Shown: positions 18,718 to 29,771, counted from the stretch's first letter. The stretch is DNA of 64,000 nt from Pseudomonas anuradhapurensis (GCF_014269225.2 NZ_CP077097.1:1995001-2059000); one strand, 5' to 3'. Translations and numbers: made by a program. Notes: generated by a model from the sequence alone, not told the origin.

Positions 18718-20406
18718 ATGGATGACAACTATCGCGCGGCCGTGGACGCGGCCGCGATCTTTTCCGAAACCGACCTGCGCGGGAACATCACCTACGTCAA
18801 CCAGCAGTTCTGCACCATCTCGGGTTACAGCCGCGAGGAACTGCTCGGTGCCAACCACCGCATCCTCAATTCCGGCCTGCACGAGCCGGCGTTCTTCGTC
18901 GGCATGTGGCGGGCCCTGGCCGCCGGCCGGGTATGGAAAGGCGAGATCTGCAACCGCGCCAAGGATGGCGCGTTGTACTGGGTCGACAGCACCATGGTGC
19001 CGCTGGTCGACCCGCTCAGCGGGCAGGTGCGCAAGTACGTGTCGATCCGCTTCGATGTCACCGAGAAGCGCCAGTTGCTGCATACCCTGCAATGGCGGGT
19101 CGGCCACGATGTGCTCACCGGCTTGCCCAACCGCGCCTACCTGTCCGACCTGCTGAACCAGGCCTTGGCCTGTTCGCGCCGTGAAGGCATTGCGCTGGCG
19201 GTGTGCATGCTCGACCTGGATGGCTTCAAGGCGGTCAACGACGGCTACGGCCATGCCATGGGTGACCTGTTGCTGGTTGAAGTGGCGCAGCGCCTGAAGC
19301 ACATCCTGCGCGAGGGTGATGCCGTGGCCCGGCTGTCGGGCGACGAGTTCGTGCTGATCCTGCGGGATGTCGACGAAGGTCGCCAGTTGCATGCCGCGCT
19401 GCGCCGCGTGCTGCAGGCATTGGCGGCGCCGTATGTGGTGCGCGATCAGCGCCTGTCGCTCAGCGCCAGTATCGGCGTCACCCTGTACCCGCAGGACGAC
19501 GAGGATGCCGACACCCTGGTGCGCCATGCCGACCAGGCCATGTACGTGGCCAAGCAGCGTGGGCGCAACCGCTACCACCTGTTCGACGTGAGCCAGGAGC
19601 AGGAACTCAAGGCCACCCACCAGACCGTGGCGCGGGTGCGCCGGGCCCTGCACAACGACGAGCTGTGCCTGTATTACCAACCCAAGGTTAACCTGCGCAG
19701 CGGCCAGGTGCTGGGCTTCGAAGGGTTGCTGCGCTGGCAGCGGCCGGGCCGAGGGTTGGTGCCGCCTGGCGACTTCCTGCCCTGGGTCGAACAGACCGAC
19801 CTGATCGTCGAGATTGGCGAATGGGTACTCGACAGGGCACTGAGCCAGTTGCAGGCCTGGCAGCGCGAAGGGCGGCCCTGGTCGTTGAGCGTGAATATCG
19901 CGGCGCGGCATTTGCAGCGCAGTGACTTCGCCGAGCGCCTGCGCCAGTTGCTGACCGAATACCCGGAGGTGGACCCGGCACGGTTGGACCTGGAAATCGT
20001 CGAATCGGTGGCCATCGACAACCTGCAACACGTCAGCCGCTGCCTCGACGCTTGCCGCGCGCTGGGCGTGCGCTTTTCCCTGGATGACTTCGGCACGGGC
20101 TACTCGTCGCTGAGTTACCTGAAGCGTTTGCCGACCCAGACGATCAAGATCGACCAGTCGTTCGTGCGCGACATCCTGCATGACCAGGACGACCTCGCAC
20201 TGACCCGGGCGGTGATCGGCCTGGCGCGGGCATTTGGCCGCGAGGTGATTGCCGAAGGGCTGGAGAGCGTCGAGCACGGCCGGGTGCTGATGGGCCTGGG
20301 CTGTGAACTGGCCCAGGGTTACTGCATTGCCCGGCCGATGCCGGCCAGTGAGGTACAGCGCTGGGCCCAGGCCTACCGGCAGCCGAAGCAGTGGCGCGAC
20401 CCTTGA
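18718..20406 (+). CDS. PAS-GGDEF-EAL cyclic-di-GMP signalling protein (PP_2258-like)
   Basis: This 562-residue protein has PAS (about 8-115), GGDEF (about 125-290, active-site motif SGDEF at 207-211) and EAL domains (about 305-555, with EGLLRW at 335 and DDFGTGYSSL). Both catalytic signatures are near consensus, so it could make and degrade c-di-GMP. The work I recall on PP_2258 reported both activities and a motility role. It lies 13 bp after the aerotaxis receptor with RBS GGCAGG, implying co-transcription. The PAS domain resembles that of the receptor, suggesting a shared redox input. Confidence 0.9.
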   Translation: MDDNYRAAVDAAAIFSETDLRGNITYVNQQFCTISGYSREELLGANHRILNSGLHEPAFFVGMWRALAAGRVWKGEICNRAKDGALYWVDSTMVPLVDPLSGQVRKYVSIRFDVTEKRQLLHTLQWRVGHDVLTGLPNRAYLSDLLNQALACSRREGIALAVCMLDLDGFKAVNDGYGHAMGDLLLVEVAQRLKHILREGDAVARLSGDEFVLILRDVDEGRQLHAALRRVLQALAAPYVVRDQRLSLSASIGVTLYPQDDEDADTLVRHADQAMYVAKQRGRNRYHLFDVSQEQELKATHQTVARVRRALHNDELCLYYQPKVNLRSGQVLGFEGLLRWQRPGRGLVPPGDFLPWVEQTDLIVEIGEWVLDRALSQLQAWQREGRPWSLSVNIAARHLQRSDFAERLRQLLTEYPEVDPARLDLEIVESVAIDNLQHVSRCLDACRALGVRFSLDDFGTGYSSLSYLKRLPTQTIKIDQSFVRDILHDQDDLALTRAVIGLARAFGREVIAEGLESVEHGRVLMGLGCELAQGYCIARPMPASEVQRWAQAYRQPKQWRDP

Positions 20407-20494
20407 TAGGCCAGCCGGCCATGAGCCAGGCCTGGGCCCGCTCGGCACCGGGCGGGGCGCTGGATGGCGGCGGCGAAGCCAGCGTTCGCGGCGG

Positions 20495-22249
20495 CTAGCG
20501 CTGGCGCAACCGCTTGTACAGCGTGGTACGGCTGATCCCCAGTGCGCGGGCCACCGCGGACAGGTTGCCGTTGGTTTGCTGCATCAGCGTTGCCAGGTCT
20601 GCCGCTTCGGGCGCCTGCGGCACAGGCACCTGCGCCTCGGCGAGAAAGCCCGCAGGCAGGTGTTCCAGGCCGACCGGGCCATTGCCGGCCAAGGCCAGCG
20701 CCACCTGCAGCACACTCACCAGTTCACGCATATTGCCTGGCCAAGGGTGCTGATCGAACAGCTCGACAATGGCTGCCGGCAGCCGTGCAGGCTGCCCCGG
20801 TTCGCGGTAGCGGGCATGCACCTGCTCGATCAGCTGGCGCCGGTCGCTGCGTTCGCGCAGCGGCGGCAACTGCACTGCCAGCCCGGCGATGCGGTAGTAC
20901 AGGTCCTGGCGAAAGCGCCCGGCACGCACCTCTTCGGCCAAGTCGCGGTTGCTCGCCGACACCACGCGGATATCCACTGCTACCGGCTCGCCGCTGCCCA
21001 GCGGCTGGATGCTGCGTGACTGCAGGACGCGCAGCAGGCGGGCCTGGGTAGGCAGCGGCATGTCGCCGATTTCATCGAGGAACAGGATGCCGTGGTCGGC
21101 CTTGCGGATCAGCCCCGGGTTGCCCTTGTGGTGGGCACCGGTGAACGCGCCTTTGTCGTAGCCGAACAGCTCCGACTCCACCAGCTCGGCGGGGATTGCC
21201 GCGCAGTTGACCGCGACCAGCGGCTGGCCGGCGCGGCTGCTGGCGCGGTGCAAGGTGTCGACGAACACTTCCTTGCCGACGCCGGTTTCCCCCTGCACCA
21301 GCACCGGGATGTCCTTTTCCAGCAGCAGGCTGGCCTGCGCCAGGGCCTTGTCCAGGCGCGGGTCGGTGTTGCTGCTGCTGCTGGCGGTGCGGCAAGTGGC
21401 CTCGCGCGCCGGCTGCCATTGGCAATGGAAGCGATTGCGCCCGGTGGCCTGCAAGGCGAAGGGCTGTTGCCGGGGGTGGCTGAACAGCTGCTGCAGCGGC
21501 AACTGGAACAGCTGCTCGATATTCTGCCGCAGCGGGTTGCCGCCGAGCAGGCTGTCGGCCCGGTGATTGGCCGCCAGCACCTGGCCCTGTTCATCGAACA
21601 CCAGCAGGCCGGCCCAGGGACTGTCCAGGTTGTCGGAAGCGCTGTTGAACATCAGCTGGGCATGCCGCTCGCCATGTTCGGCAAGGATCAGGCGGTTTTC
21701 CAGGCTCTGGCTCATCATGCGCACCAGGCCCAGCGTCTGGCTGGCCGGCAGGTAGCCATCGCTGGCCACGTCGAGCACCCCGACCAGTTGCCGCGCCGCG
21801 TCGAACAGTGGCGCGGCGGCGCTGGACATGTAGCGGTTCTGCCGCAGGAAGTGCTCGTCCTGGCCGACGTGAATCGCCTCGGCGCAGACCAGCGCGGTGC
21901 CCAGGGCATTGGTGCCGACGCCGCGCTCGTGCCAATGGGCGCCAGCGCTGAAACCGTGCTGCTGGCGCGGTTCGATGAAGCGCCGCGAGCCCCAGCTGTC
22001 GAGCACGCAGCCGCTGGCATCGGCCAGCATCACCAGGTAGCTGGCATTGCCCAGCAGGTGCGCGTAATGCGGCAGTACCGCCTCGCGGGTCAGGCGCAGC
22101 AGGGCCTGGCGCCGCTCCAGCAGGGCGCTCAGTTCGGCGCGGGTCAGGCAGTCGAAGTCCGGGGCGTGCTGGGGTTGCAGGCCGTGGTCGCGGCAGCGGG
22201 TCCAGGAGGCCTGGATCAGTTGGGCATGGGTCGAAGCGGAAGCGGCCAT
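20495..22249 (-). CDS. Sigma-54-dependent activator, AcoR-like (GAF-AAA+-Fis)
   Basis: This 584-residue activator has an N-terminal GAF-type sensor region (about 60-190, with GVGTNALGTAL typical of AcoR relatives) and a PAS-like middle. A central AAA+ domain follows, with Walker A GETGVGKE near 320 and the sigma-54 contact motif GAFTGA near 366, then a C-terminal Fis-type HTH (about 545-584). It is divergent from the ABC operon, whose promoter has a -24/-12 element and TGTTCA boxes, and is therefore its probable activator. Relatives respond to small alcohols, diols or acetoin. Confidence 0.9.
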   Translation of the reverse strand: MAASASTHAQLIQASWTRCRDHGLQPQHAPDFDCLTRAELSALLERRQALLRLTREAVLPHYAHLLGNASYLVMLADASGCVLDSWGSRRFIEPRQQHGFSAGAHWHERGVGTNALGTALVCAEAIHVGQDEHFLRQNRYMSSAAAPLFDAARQLVGVLDVASDGYLPASQTLGLVRMMSQSLENRLILAEHGERHAQLMFNSASDNLDSPWAGLLVFDEQGQVLAANHRADSLLGGNPLRQNIEQLFQLPLQQLFSHPRQQPFALQATGRNRFHCQWQPAREATCRTASSSSNTDPRLDKALAQASLLLEKDIPVLVQGETGVGKEVFVDTLHRASSRAGQPLVAVNCAAIPAELVESELFGYDKGAFTGAHHKGNPGLIRKADHGILFLDEIGDMPLPTQARLLRVLQSRSIQPLGSGEPVAVDIRVVSASNRDLAEEVRAGRFRQDLYYRIAGLAVQLPPLRERSDRRQLIEQVHARYREPGQPARLPAAIVELFDQHPWPGNMRELVSVLQVALALAGNGPVGLEHLPAGFLAEAQVPVPQAPEAADLATLMQQTNGNLSAVARALGISRTTLYKRLRQR

Positions 22250-22286
22250 GGGCCTGTCCTGTGTGATTGTTGTATGGAACCGACCG

Positions 22287-22365
22287 CTGTTCAGTGTTGT
22301 TCACAGTTGTTCAATGTCAAACCTGCGAGTGTTCAGTTGTTCAGCGCTTGTGTTCATTTGTGAAC
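22287..22365. promoter_or_regulatory. Six TGTTCA boxes, candidate enhancer for the sigma-54 activator
   Basis: TGTTCA occurs at 22287, 22297, 22307, 22330, 22338 and 22351, all on the plus strand; the last is followed by TGAAC at 22361 to give GTTCA-N4-TGAAC. The first three repeats are exactly one helical turn apart. The array lies 38 to 135 bases upstream of the regulator start and 55 to 135 bases upstream of the -24/-12 promoter, the position expected for bacterial enhancer-binding protein sites. Confidence 0.6.
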
Positions 22366-22420
22366 CCGTGCCTTGACTGGGCTGCCGGGCAGGGCGCGGG
22401 CCAGACGGGCGCGGCGTAAC

Positions 22421-22436
22421 TGGCACGAAACTGGCT
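22421..22436 (+). promoter_or_regulatory. Sigma-54 (-24/-12) promoter of the ABC operon
   Basis: TGGCACG at 22421-22427 and TGGCT at 22432-22436 give the GG and GC dinucleotides the exact sigma-54 spacing (consensus TGGCACG-N4-TTGCW; one mismatch in the -12 element). Transcription would begin near 22448, 25 bases before the first ATG. The divergent neighbour encodes a GAFTGA-bearing activator. Confidence 0.75.
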
Positions 22437-22472
22437 GTATCCGGCAGACAACAATCACAAGAAGGCCACGCC

Positions 22473-23567
22473 ATGTCCCTGGTGCTGGAACAGGTCAGTC
22501 GCAGCGTCGACAACCAGGCCTGGATCGTCGATGCCTCGCTGCGCTTCGAACCCGGCTCGTTCAATGTATTGCTGGGCCGTACCCTGGCCGGCAAGACCAG
22601 CCTGATGCGTCTGATGGCCGGGCTCGACCGCCCGGACCGTGGGCGCGTGCTGATGGATGGCCAGGACGTGACCGGCGTGCCGGTGCGCCTGCGCAACGTG
22701 TCGATGGTGTATCAGCAGTTCATCAACTACCCCACCCTCAGCGTGTACGAGAACATCGCCTCGCCGCTGCGCCAGGCACGCATGGCCGAGCCGGAGATTC
22801 GTCGACGGGTACAGGAAACCGCCGAGATGCTGCGCATCGAAGCCTACCTGCAGCGCCTGCCGCTGGAGCTGTCCGGTGGCCAGCAACAGCGCACGGCGAT
22901 GGCCCGGGCGCTGGTCAAGGATGCCTCGCTGATCCTGTTCGACGAGCCGCTGGTCAACCTCGATTACAAGCTGCGCGAGGGCCTGCGCCAGGAACTGCGC
23001 GAGCTGTTCGCGGCGCGCCACTGCATTGCCGTGTATGCCACCACCGAACCCAACGAGGCGTTGGCGCTGGGCGGCACCACGACGCTGGTGCACGAAGGCC
23101 GGATCGTCCAGAGTGGGCCTACCGCCGAGGTCTACCAGCGCCCCGGCAGCGTGCTGGCCGCCGAGCTGTTTTCCGAGCCGCCGATCAACCTGGTGCCTGG
23201 CCGTATCAGCGGTAACGAGGTGAGCCTGGCCCAGGCCGTGCACTTTGCCCGCAATGCCGACCTGCAGCCGCTGGCCGAAGGCGACTACCGCTTTGGCGTA
23301 CGGCCCAGCCACATCAGCCTGGTGCCGGCCCACGACGATGACCTGGAGCTGGCCGTGCTGGTCGAGCTTGCCGAAATCAGTGGCTCGGAGACTTTCCTGC
23401 ATGTGCGCAATGACCACTGGCGCATGACCCTGCATTTGCCCGGGGTGCACGAATACCAGGTGGACACGCCGATCCGCGTGTTCATTCCCACCCACAAGCT
23501 GTTCGTGTTCGACAGTGCCGGGGCGTTGGTGCAGGCCCCCGGGCTACGCCAGGCAAGGAGAGGGTGA
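22473..23567 (+). CDS. glpS: ABC transporter ATPase 1 of a glycerol-type importer (GlpS-like)
   Basis: This 364-residue MalK-like ATPase has Walker A GRTLAGKT (35-42), signature LSGGQQQ (133-139), Walker B LILFDEP (153-159) and a C-terminal regulatory OB-type domain. The H-loop, normally THD, reads TTE at 190-192, so the switch histidine is absent. It is first of six genes in the order of rhizobial glpSTPQUV, and its TGA overlaps the next ATG. The substrate is inferred to be glycerol or a related polyol from synteny and the SBP type, not demonstrated. Confidence 0.85.
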   Translation: MSLVLEQVSRSVDNQAWIVDASLRFEPGSFNVLLGRTLAGKTSLMRLMAGLDRPDRGRVLMDGQDVTGVPVRLRNVSMVYQQFINYPTLSVYENIASPLRQARMAEPEIRRRVQETAEMLRIEAYLQRLPLELSGGQQQRTAMARALVKDASLILFDEPLVNLDYKLREGLRQELRELFAARHCIAVYATTEPNEALALGGTTTLVHEGRIVQSGPTAEVYQRPGSVLAAELFSEPPINLVPGRISGNEVSLAQAVHFARNADLQPLAEGDYRFGVRPSHISLVPAHDDDLELAVLVELAEISGSETFLHVRNDHWRMTLHLPGVHEYQVDTPIRVFIPTHKLFVFDSAGALVQAPGLRQARRG

Positions 23568-24660
23568 TGGCCGAAATCCGTCTGCGCCAACTGGCGCACA
23601 GCTATAGCCGCCAGCCCGCCAGCGAGGCGGACTATGCCCTGCACGCACTGGAACATGTGTGGGAGCAGGGCGGTGCCTATGCCTTGCTGGGGCCGTCGGG
23701 CTGTGGCAAGTCGACCTTGCTCAATATCATTTCCGGGCTGCTGACGCCGTCCCATGGCGAGGTGCTGTTCGATGGCAAGCCGGTCAACCAGTTGCCGCCG
23801 CAGGCGCGCAACATCGCCCAGGTGTTCCAGTTTCCGGTGGTGTACGACAACCTGTCGGTATACGACAACCTGGCGTTTCCCCTGCGCAACCAGGGGCTCG
23901 ACGAAGCCCGCGTGCGCGCCCGGGTGGAGGAGATTGCCGAGGTGCTCGACCTGACCGCGGCGTTGCGCAAGAAGGCCCGCAACCTCAGCGCCGACGAAAA
24001 GCAGAAAGTCTCCATGGGCCGTGGCCTGGTGCGTGACGATGTATCGGCAATCCTGTTCGACGAGCCACTGACGGTGATCGACCCGCACCTGAAGTGGAAG
24101 CTGCGGCGCAAGCTCAAGCAGATCCACGAGCAGTTCAACATCACCATGATCTACGTCACCCACGACCAGCTGGAAGCCTCGACCTTCGCCGACAAGATCG
24201 CGGTGATGCACGGCGGGCGCATCGTCCAGTTCGGCACCCCGCGCGAGCTGTTCGAGCGGCCACGGCACACCTTCGTCGGCTATTTCATCGGCAGCCCGGG
24301 AATGAACCTGATCGAGGTGCGCGCCGAGGCCGACGGGGTGAGCTTCGGTGATATCCACCTGCCCCTGCCAGATGGCTTGCGCGAGCGCCTGGCGGCGACG
24401 GCAGGCGGGCGCTTGCAGGTCGGCATCCGCCCCGAGTTCGTGCAGCTGTGGGACAGCCCGTTCGAGGATGCCTACCCGGCGCGGGTACTGGACGTCGAGG
24501 ACCTGGGCACCTACCGCATCGTCACCCTCGAGCTGGGTGGCGTCGCGCTCAAGGCACGCCAGGGCGAGGACCGCCCAGTGCCTGTAACCCAGGCCTGGGT
24601 CAGCCTGCCGGCGCAGTGGCTGATGCTGTACCTCGACGATGTGCTGCTGGAGGTCGCGCC

Positions 24661-24664
<4 letters not shown>
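23567..24664 (+). CDS. glpT: ABC transporter ATPase 2 of a glycerol-type importer (GlpT-like)
   Basis: This 365-residue MalK-like ATPase has Walker A GPSGCGKST (42-50), Walker B AILFDEP (161-167) and an intact H-loop histidine (H199 in YVTHDQ). Its signature is LSADEKQ (140-146) in place of LSGGQ. With its partner the defects fall in one of the two composite ATP sites. The ATG overlaps the upstream TGA (TGATG), and its own TGA overlaps the ATG of the first permease, so the three genes are translationally coupled. This glpT is the ABC subunit, not the E. coli glycerol-3-phosphate antiporter. Confidence 0.85.
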
Positions 24665-25524
<860 letters not shown>

Positions 25525-25527
25525 GCC

Positions 25528-26328
<801 letters not shown>

Positions 26329-26340
26329 GGAGGGTACGGC

Positions 26341-26613
26341 ATGGAGTGGATGGCCTGGACCTTGCCGACGGCGCTGTTCTTCGCCGCCGTGGGTGTACTG
26401 CTGCTGGGCATGACCTTGCTCGAGCTGCGCCGACCTTGCGTGGAGCGACGCGGCTTTCTACCGCTGGTCACCAGCCGTGGCGACCGCTTGTTCATCGGCC
26501 TGCTGGCCAGCGCCTACCTGCATCTGTTGGTGGTTGGCGTCAGCGAGTGGCCATTGTGGGTAGCCTCGCTGCTGTCTCTGGCGTGGCTGTTGGTGGTGCT
26601 GCGCTGGGGCTGA
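26341..26613 (+). CDS. glpU: Small membrane protein of glycerol-type ABC operons (GlpU-like, DUF2160)
   Basis: This 90-residue protein has hydrophobic segments at about 7-27, 45-63 and 65-86, with a basic/acidic loop (ELRRPCVERRGF) between. Its place between the second permease and the binding protein is that of GlpU in rhizobial glycerol ABC operons. The role is unknown. RBS GGAGGG lies close to the ATG. Confidence 0.8.
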   Translation: MEWMAWTLPTALFFAAVGVLLLGMTLLELRRPCVERRGFLPLVTSRGDRLFIGLLASAYLHLLVVGVSEWPLWVASLLSLAWLLVVLRWG

Positions 26614-26652
26614 GCGAGCGGCCCTGTGGGATAACTGAAACGGGAGATCACA

Positions 26653-28392
26653 ATGTTCGACAACAAGTACAACAGGCGACATTTGACCCTGGCCGCGTTG
26701 CTGGTGCTGGCCAGCGCGCAAGGCACAGCCTGGGCCGACCAGTACGAGGACGCGGCGAAGAAATGGATCGGCAGCGAGTTCAAGCCGTCGACCCTTACCC
26801 CGGAACAGCAGCTGGCTGAACTCAAGTGGTTCATCAAGGCAGCCGAGCCGTTCCGTGGGATGAAGATCAATGTGGTGTCCGAAACCATTACTACCCATGA
26901 GTACGAGTCCAAGGTGCTGGCCAAGGCCTTCAGTGAAATCACCGGTATCCAGCTGACCCACGACCTGCTGCAGGAAGGCGACGTGGTGGAAAAGCTGCAG
27001 ACACAGATGCAGTCGGACAAGAACATCTATGATGGCTGGGTCAACGATTCCGACCTGATCGGTACGCACTTTCGCTATGGCAAGGTGGAATCGATCACCG
27101 ACCTGATGGCCAACGAGGGCAAGGACTACACCTCGCCGACCCTCGACCTGAAGGACTTCATCGGCATTTCCTTCACCACCGCGCCCGATGGCAAGGTCTA
27201 CCAGTTGCCCGACCAGCAGTTCGCCAACCTGTACTGGTTCCGTGCCGACTGGTTCGAACGGCCCGAGCTGAAGGCCAGGTTCAAGCAAAAGTACGGTTAC
27301 GAGCTGGGCGTGCCGGTGAACTGGTCGGCCTACGAGGACATTGCCCGGTTCTTCACCGAAGACGTCAAGGAAATCGACGGCAAGCGCGTCTATGGCCACA
27401 TGGACTATGGCAAGAAAGACCCGTCGCTGGGCTGGCGCTTCACCGACGCCTGGTTCTCCATGGCCGGTGGCGGTGACAAGGGCCTGCCCAACGGCCTGCC
27501 GGTGGACGAATGGGGCATTCGCGTGGAGGACTGCCACCCGGTGGGCTCCAGCGTGACCCGCGGCGGCGACACCAACGGCCCGGCGGCGGTCTACGCCACG
27601 CAGAAGTACGTGGACTGGATGCGTGCCTATGCGCCCAAGGAGGCCCAGGGCATGACCTTCTCCGAGGCCGGCCCGGTGCCTGCCCAGGGCAACATTGCCC
27701 AGCAGATCTTCTGGTACACCGCGTTCACCGCCGACATGACCAAGCCCGGCTTGCCAGTGGTGAATGCCGATGGCACGCCGAAGTGGCGCATGGCGCCATC
27801 GCCGAAGGGGCCGTACTGGGAGGAGGGGATGAAGCTGGGCTACCAGGACACCGGGTCGTGGACTTTCTTCAAGTCCACCCCCGAGAAGCAACGGCTGGCG
27901 GCATGGCTGTACGCGCAGTTCGTCACGTCCAAGACGGTATCGCTGAAAAAGACCATTGTCGGCCTCACGCCGATTCGGGAATCGGACATCAACTCCCAGG
28001 CCATGACCGATCTGGCGCCCAAGCTGGGCGGGCTGGTGGAGTTCTATCGCAGCCCGGCGCGGGTGCAGTGGACCCCGACCGGCACCAACGTGCCGGACTA
28101 TCCACGCCTCGCGCAGTTGTGGTGGAGCCACATTGCCGAGGTGGCCAGCGGCGAGAAAACCCCGCAGGAAGCCCTGGATGGGCTGGCCCGCGACCAGGAC
28201 CGGATGATGGAGCGCTTGCAGCGGTCCAATGCCCAGGCCACCTGCGCGCCGAAGCTGAACCCGGAACGGGATGCCCAGTACTGGTTCGACCAGCCAGGTG
28301 CACCGAAACCGAAACTGGCCAACGAGAAGCCCAAGGGCGAGACCGTCAGCTACAGCGAGCTGCTGAAGTCGTGGGAGGCGGCCAGGAAGTGA
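26653..28392 (+). CDS. glpV: Periplasmic solute-binding protein of glycerol-type ABC importer (GlpV-like)
   Basis: This 579-residue binding protein has a Sec signal peptide (basic NKYNRRH, hydrophobic TLAALLVLASA, cleavage near AWA-DQ at residue 28). It is larger than typical sugar-binding proteins (about 400-450), as is the rhizobial GlpV. The mature part is rich in aromatic residues, as in polyol/sugar binders. It is the last gene of the operon, with RBS GGGAG. A REP-like hairpin at 28421 and the folD terminator follow, so transcription probably ends near 28510. Confidence 0.87.
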   Translation: MFDNKYNRRHLTLAALLVLASAQGTAWADQYEDAAKKWIGSEFKPSTLTPEQQLAELKWFIKAAEPFRGMKINVVSETITTHEYESKVLAKAFSEITGIQLTHDLLQEGDVVEKLQTQMQSDKNIYDGWVNDSDLIGTHFRYGKVESITDLMANEGKDYTSPTLDLKDFIGISFTTAPDGKVYQLPDQQFANLYWFRADWFERPELKARFKQKYGYELGVPVNWSAYEDIARFFTEDVKEIDGKRVYGHMDYGKKDPSLGWRFTDAWFSMAGGGDKGLPNGLPVDEWGIRVEDCHPVGSSVTRGGDTNGPAAVYATQKYVDWMRAYAPKEAQGMTFSEAGPVPAQGNIAQQIFWYTAFTADMTKPGLPVVNADGTPKWRMAPSPKGPYWEEGMKLGYQDTGSWTFFKSTPEKQRLAAWLYAQFVTSKTVSLKKTIVGLTPIRESDINSQAMTDLAPKLGGLVEFYRSPARVQWTPTGTNVPDYPRLAQLWWSHIAEVASGEKTPQEALDGLARDQDRMMERLQRSNAQATCAPKLNPERDAQYWFDQPGAPKPKLANEKPKGETVSYSELLKSWEAARK

Positions 28393-28420
28393 TCGGCTGA
28401 GGATTTGGGTTGATGCGTGA

Positions 28421-28448
28421 ATCGAGCGCCGCCCGCGCGGCGCTCGAT
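28421..28448. repeat. Palindromic repeat, family C
   Basis: ATCGAGCGCCGC (28421-28432) and GCGGCGCTCGAT (28437-28448) form a perfect 12-bp stem. A near-identical palindrome with longer arms lies at 30179-30228. It sits between two convergent genes and could act as a transcript end or an mRNA-stabilising REP. Confidence 0.7.
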
Positions 28449-28479
28449 CTCATAGGCGCTAAACCTCCCACGCCAGGCA

Positions 28480-28513
28480 AAAAAAAACGGCACCTGCCAG
28501 AGGTGCCGTTTTC
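28480..28513 (-). terminator. folD terminator, possibly bidirectional
   Basis: AAACGGCACCT and AGGTGCCGTTT form a stem around a short GCCAG loop. An A-run of eight bases on the plus strand gives the U-run for the minus-strand folD transcript. TTTTC on the other side suggests weaker activity for the ABC operon. Confidence 0.85.
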
Positions 28514-28526
28514 ATATCACGCAATG

Positions 28527-29381
28527 TTACTTGTGCAGCTCTTCCGCCGCATACAGCGTGTTTTCCAGCAGGCATGCCCGGGTCATCGGCCCGACGCCAC
28601 CCGGCACCGGGGTGATCCAGCCCGCGCGCGGCAGGGCGGTCTCGTAGACCACGTCGCCGACCAGCTTGCCGTCTTCCTGGCGGTTGATGCCGACGTCGAT
28701 GACGATGGCACCTTCCTTGATCCATTCGCCCTTGACCAGGCCCGGCTTGCCGGCAGCCACGACCACCAGGTCGGCACGCCCGACATGGCCGGCCAGGTCC
28801 TTGGTGAAGCGGTGGCAGACGGTCACGGTGCAGCCGGCCAGCAGCAGTTCCATGGCCATCGGGCGGCCGACGATGTTGGATGCGCCGACGATGACCGCGT
28901 TCATGCCGTACAGGTCCTGGCCGGTGCTTTCCAGCAGGGTCATGATGCCCTTCGGCGTGCACGGGCGCAGCAGCGGGATGCGCTGGGCCAGGCGGCCGAT
29001 GTTGTACGGGTGGAAACCGTCCACGTCCTTGTCCGGGCGAATGCGCTCGAGCAGCAGCGAGGCATCCAGGTGCGCCGGCAGCGGCAGTTGCAGCAGGATG
29101 CCGTCGACGGCCGGGTCGTCATTGAGGCGATCGATCAGCTCGGTCAGGGCCTGCTGCGTGGTGTCGCTGGGCAGGTCGAACGCCTGGGAAATGAAGCCGA
29201 CCTCTTCGCAGTCCTTGCGCTTGTGCGAGACATAGACTTGGGAGGCGGGGTCGGTGCCGACCAGGATCACTGCCAGGCCGGGTGTACGCAGGCCTTGCTG
29301 GCGACGCTCCACGACACGTTGAGCGATCTGCTGGCGCAGGCTGGCGGCGATCGCCTTGCCATCGATTAGGTGTGCAGTCAT
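28527..29381 (-). CDS. folD: Bifunctional methylenetetrahydrofolate dehydrogenase/cyclohydrolase
   Basis: This 284-residue protein has the family length. It contains the catalytic [14 protein letters not shown] region (Tyr and Lys near 50-56), the QLPLPAHLD segment, and the NADP-binding [18 protein letters not shown] stretch (about 165-182). It interconverts 5,10-methylene-, methenyl- and 10-formyl-tetrahydrofolate in the cytosol, supplying one-carbon units for purines and formyl-Met. The ATG at 29381 ([12 protein letters not shown]) matches the family start; upstream in-frame codons are not needed. Confidence 0.96.
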   Translation of the reverse strand: MTAHLIDGKAIAASLRQQIAQRVVERRQQGLRTPGLAVILVGTDPASQVYVSHKRKDCEEVGFISQAFDLPSDTTQQALTELIDRLNDDPAVDGILLQLPLPAHLDASLLLERIRPDKDVDGFHPYNIGRLAQRIPLLRPCTPKGIMTLLESTGQDLYGMNAVIVGASNIVGRPMAMELLLAGCTVTVCHRFTKDLAGHVGRADLVVVAAGKPGLVKGEWIKEGAIVIDVGINRQEDGKLVGDVVYETALPRAGWITPVPGGVGPMTRACLLENTLYAAEELHK

Positions 29382-29516
29382 AGACGCGTGATTAACCATC
29401 GAGAAGGAAACAATTAAAGAGGGCGCATTCTCGCACGACACGGGCCAAGGGCAAAGGCGGGTGGTCGGGCAAATCCCCTAAGCCCTTAAATAATTTAAAT
29501 TTTTTTGAGAAAGGTG

Positions 29517-29545
29517 TTGACGACATTCAGGCTCGCCTATAAGAT
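29517..29545 (+). promoter_or_regulatory. Sigma-70 promoter of the tRNA cluster
   Basis: TTGACG (29517-29522) is followed after 17 bp by TAAGAT (29540-29545, within TATAAGAT). A GC-rich stretch (CGCCGC) follows the -10, like the discriminators of stringently controlled stable-RNA promoters. It lies about 100 bases before tRNA-Arg and also about 140 bases upstream of, and divergent from, folD. An AT-rich run at 29488-29512 could act as an UP element. Confidence 0.75.
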
Positions 29546-29652
29546 TCGCCGCACTTGTCGGGCACAGCCTAGCACTGGTTGGCGAAGTCGGGCAGAATGA
29601 GTGGTTTAGCAGCTATCTGTTAAGGTCTCGTTCGGTTAGGCTTCAAGCTTAA

Positions 29653-29729
29653 GCGCCCGTAGCTCAGCTGGATAGAGCATCCGCCTTCTAAGCGGATGGT
29701 CGCAGGTTCGAGTCCTGCCGGGTGCGCCA
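29653..29729 (+). tRNA. tRNA-Arg (TCT)
   Basis: This 77-nt cloverleaf has acceptor arms GCGCCCG and CGGGTGC and an encoded CCA. The anticodon loop CTTCTAA gives anticodon TCT, reading AGA. The T-loop GTTCGAGTC is standard. First of four tRNAs. Confidence 0.95.
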
Positions 29730-29771
29730 TTTAGGCAGCTTTGGCAAGCAAGTAAGTTGTAATGCGATATG

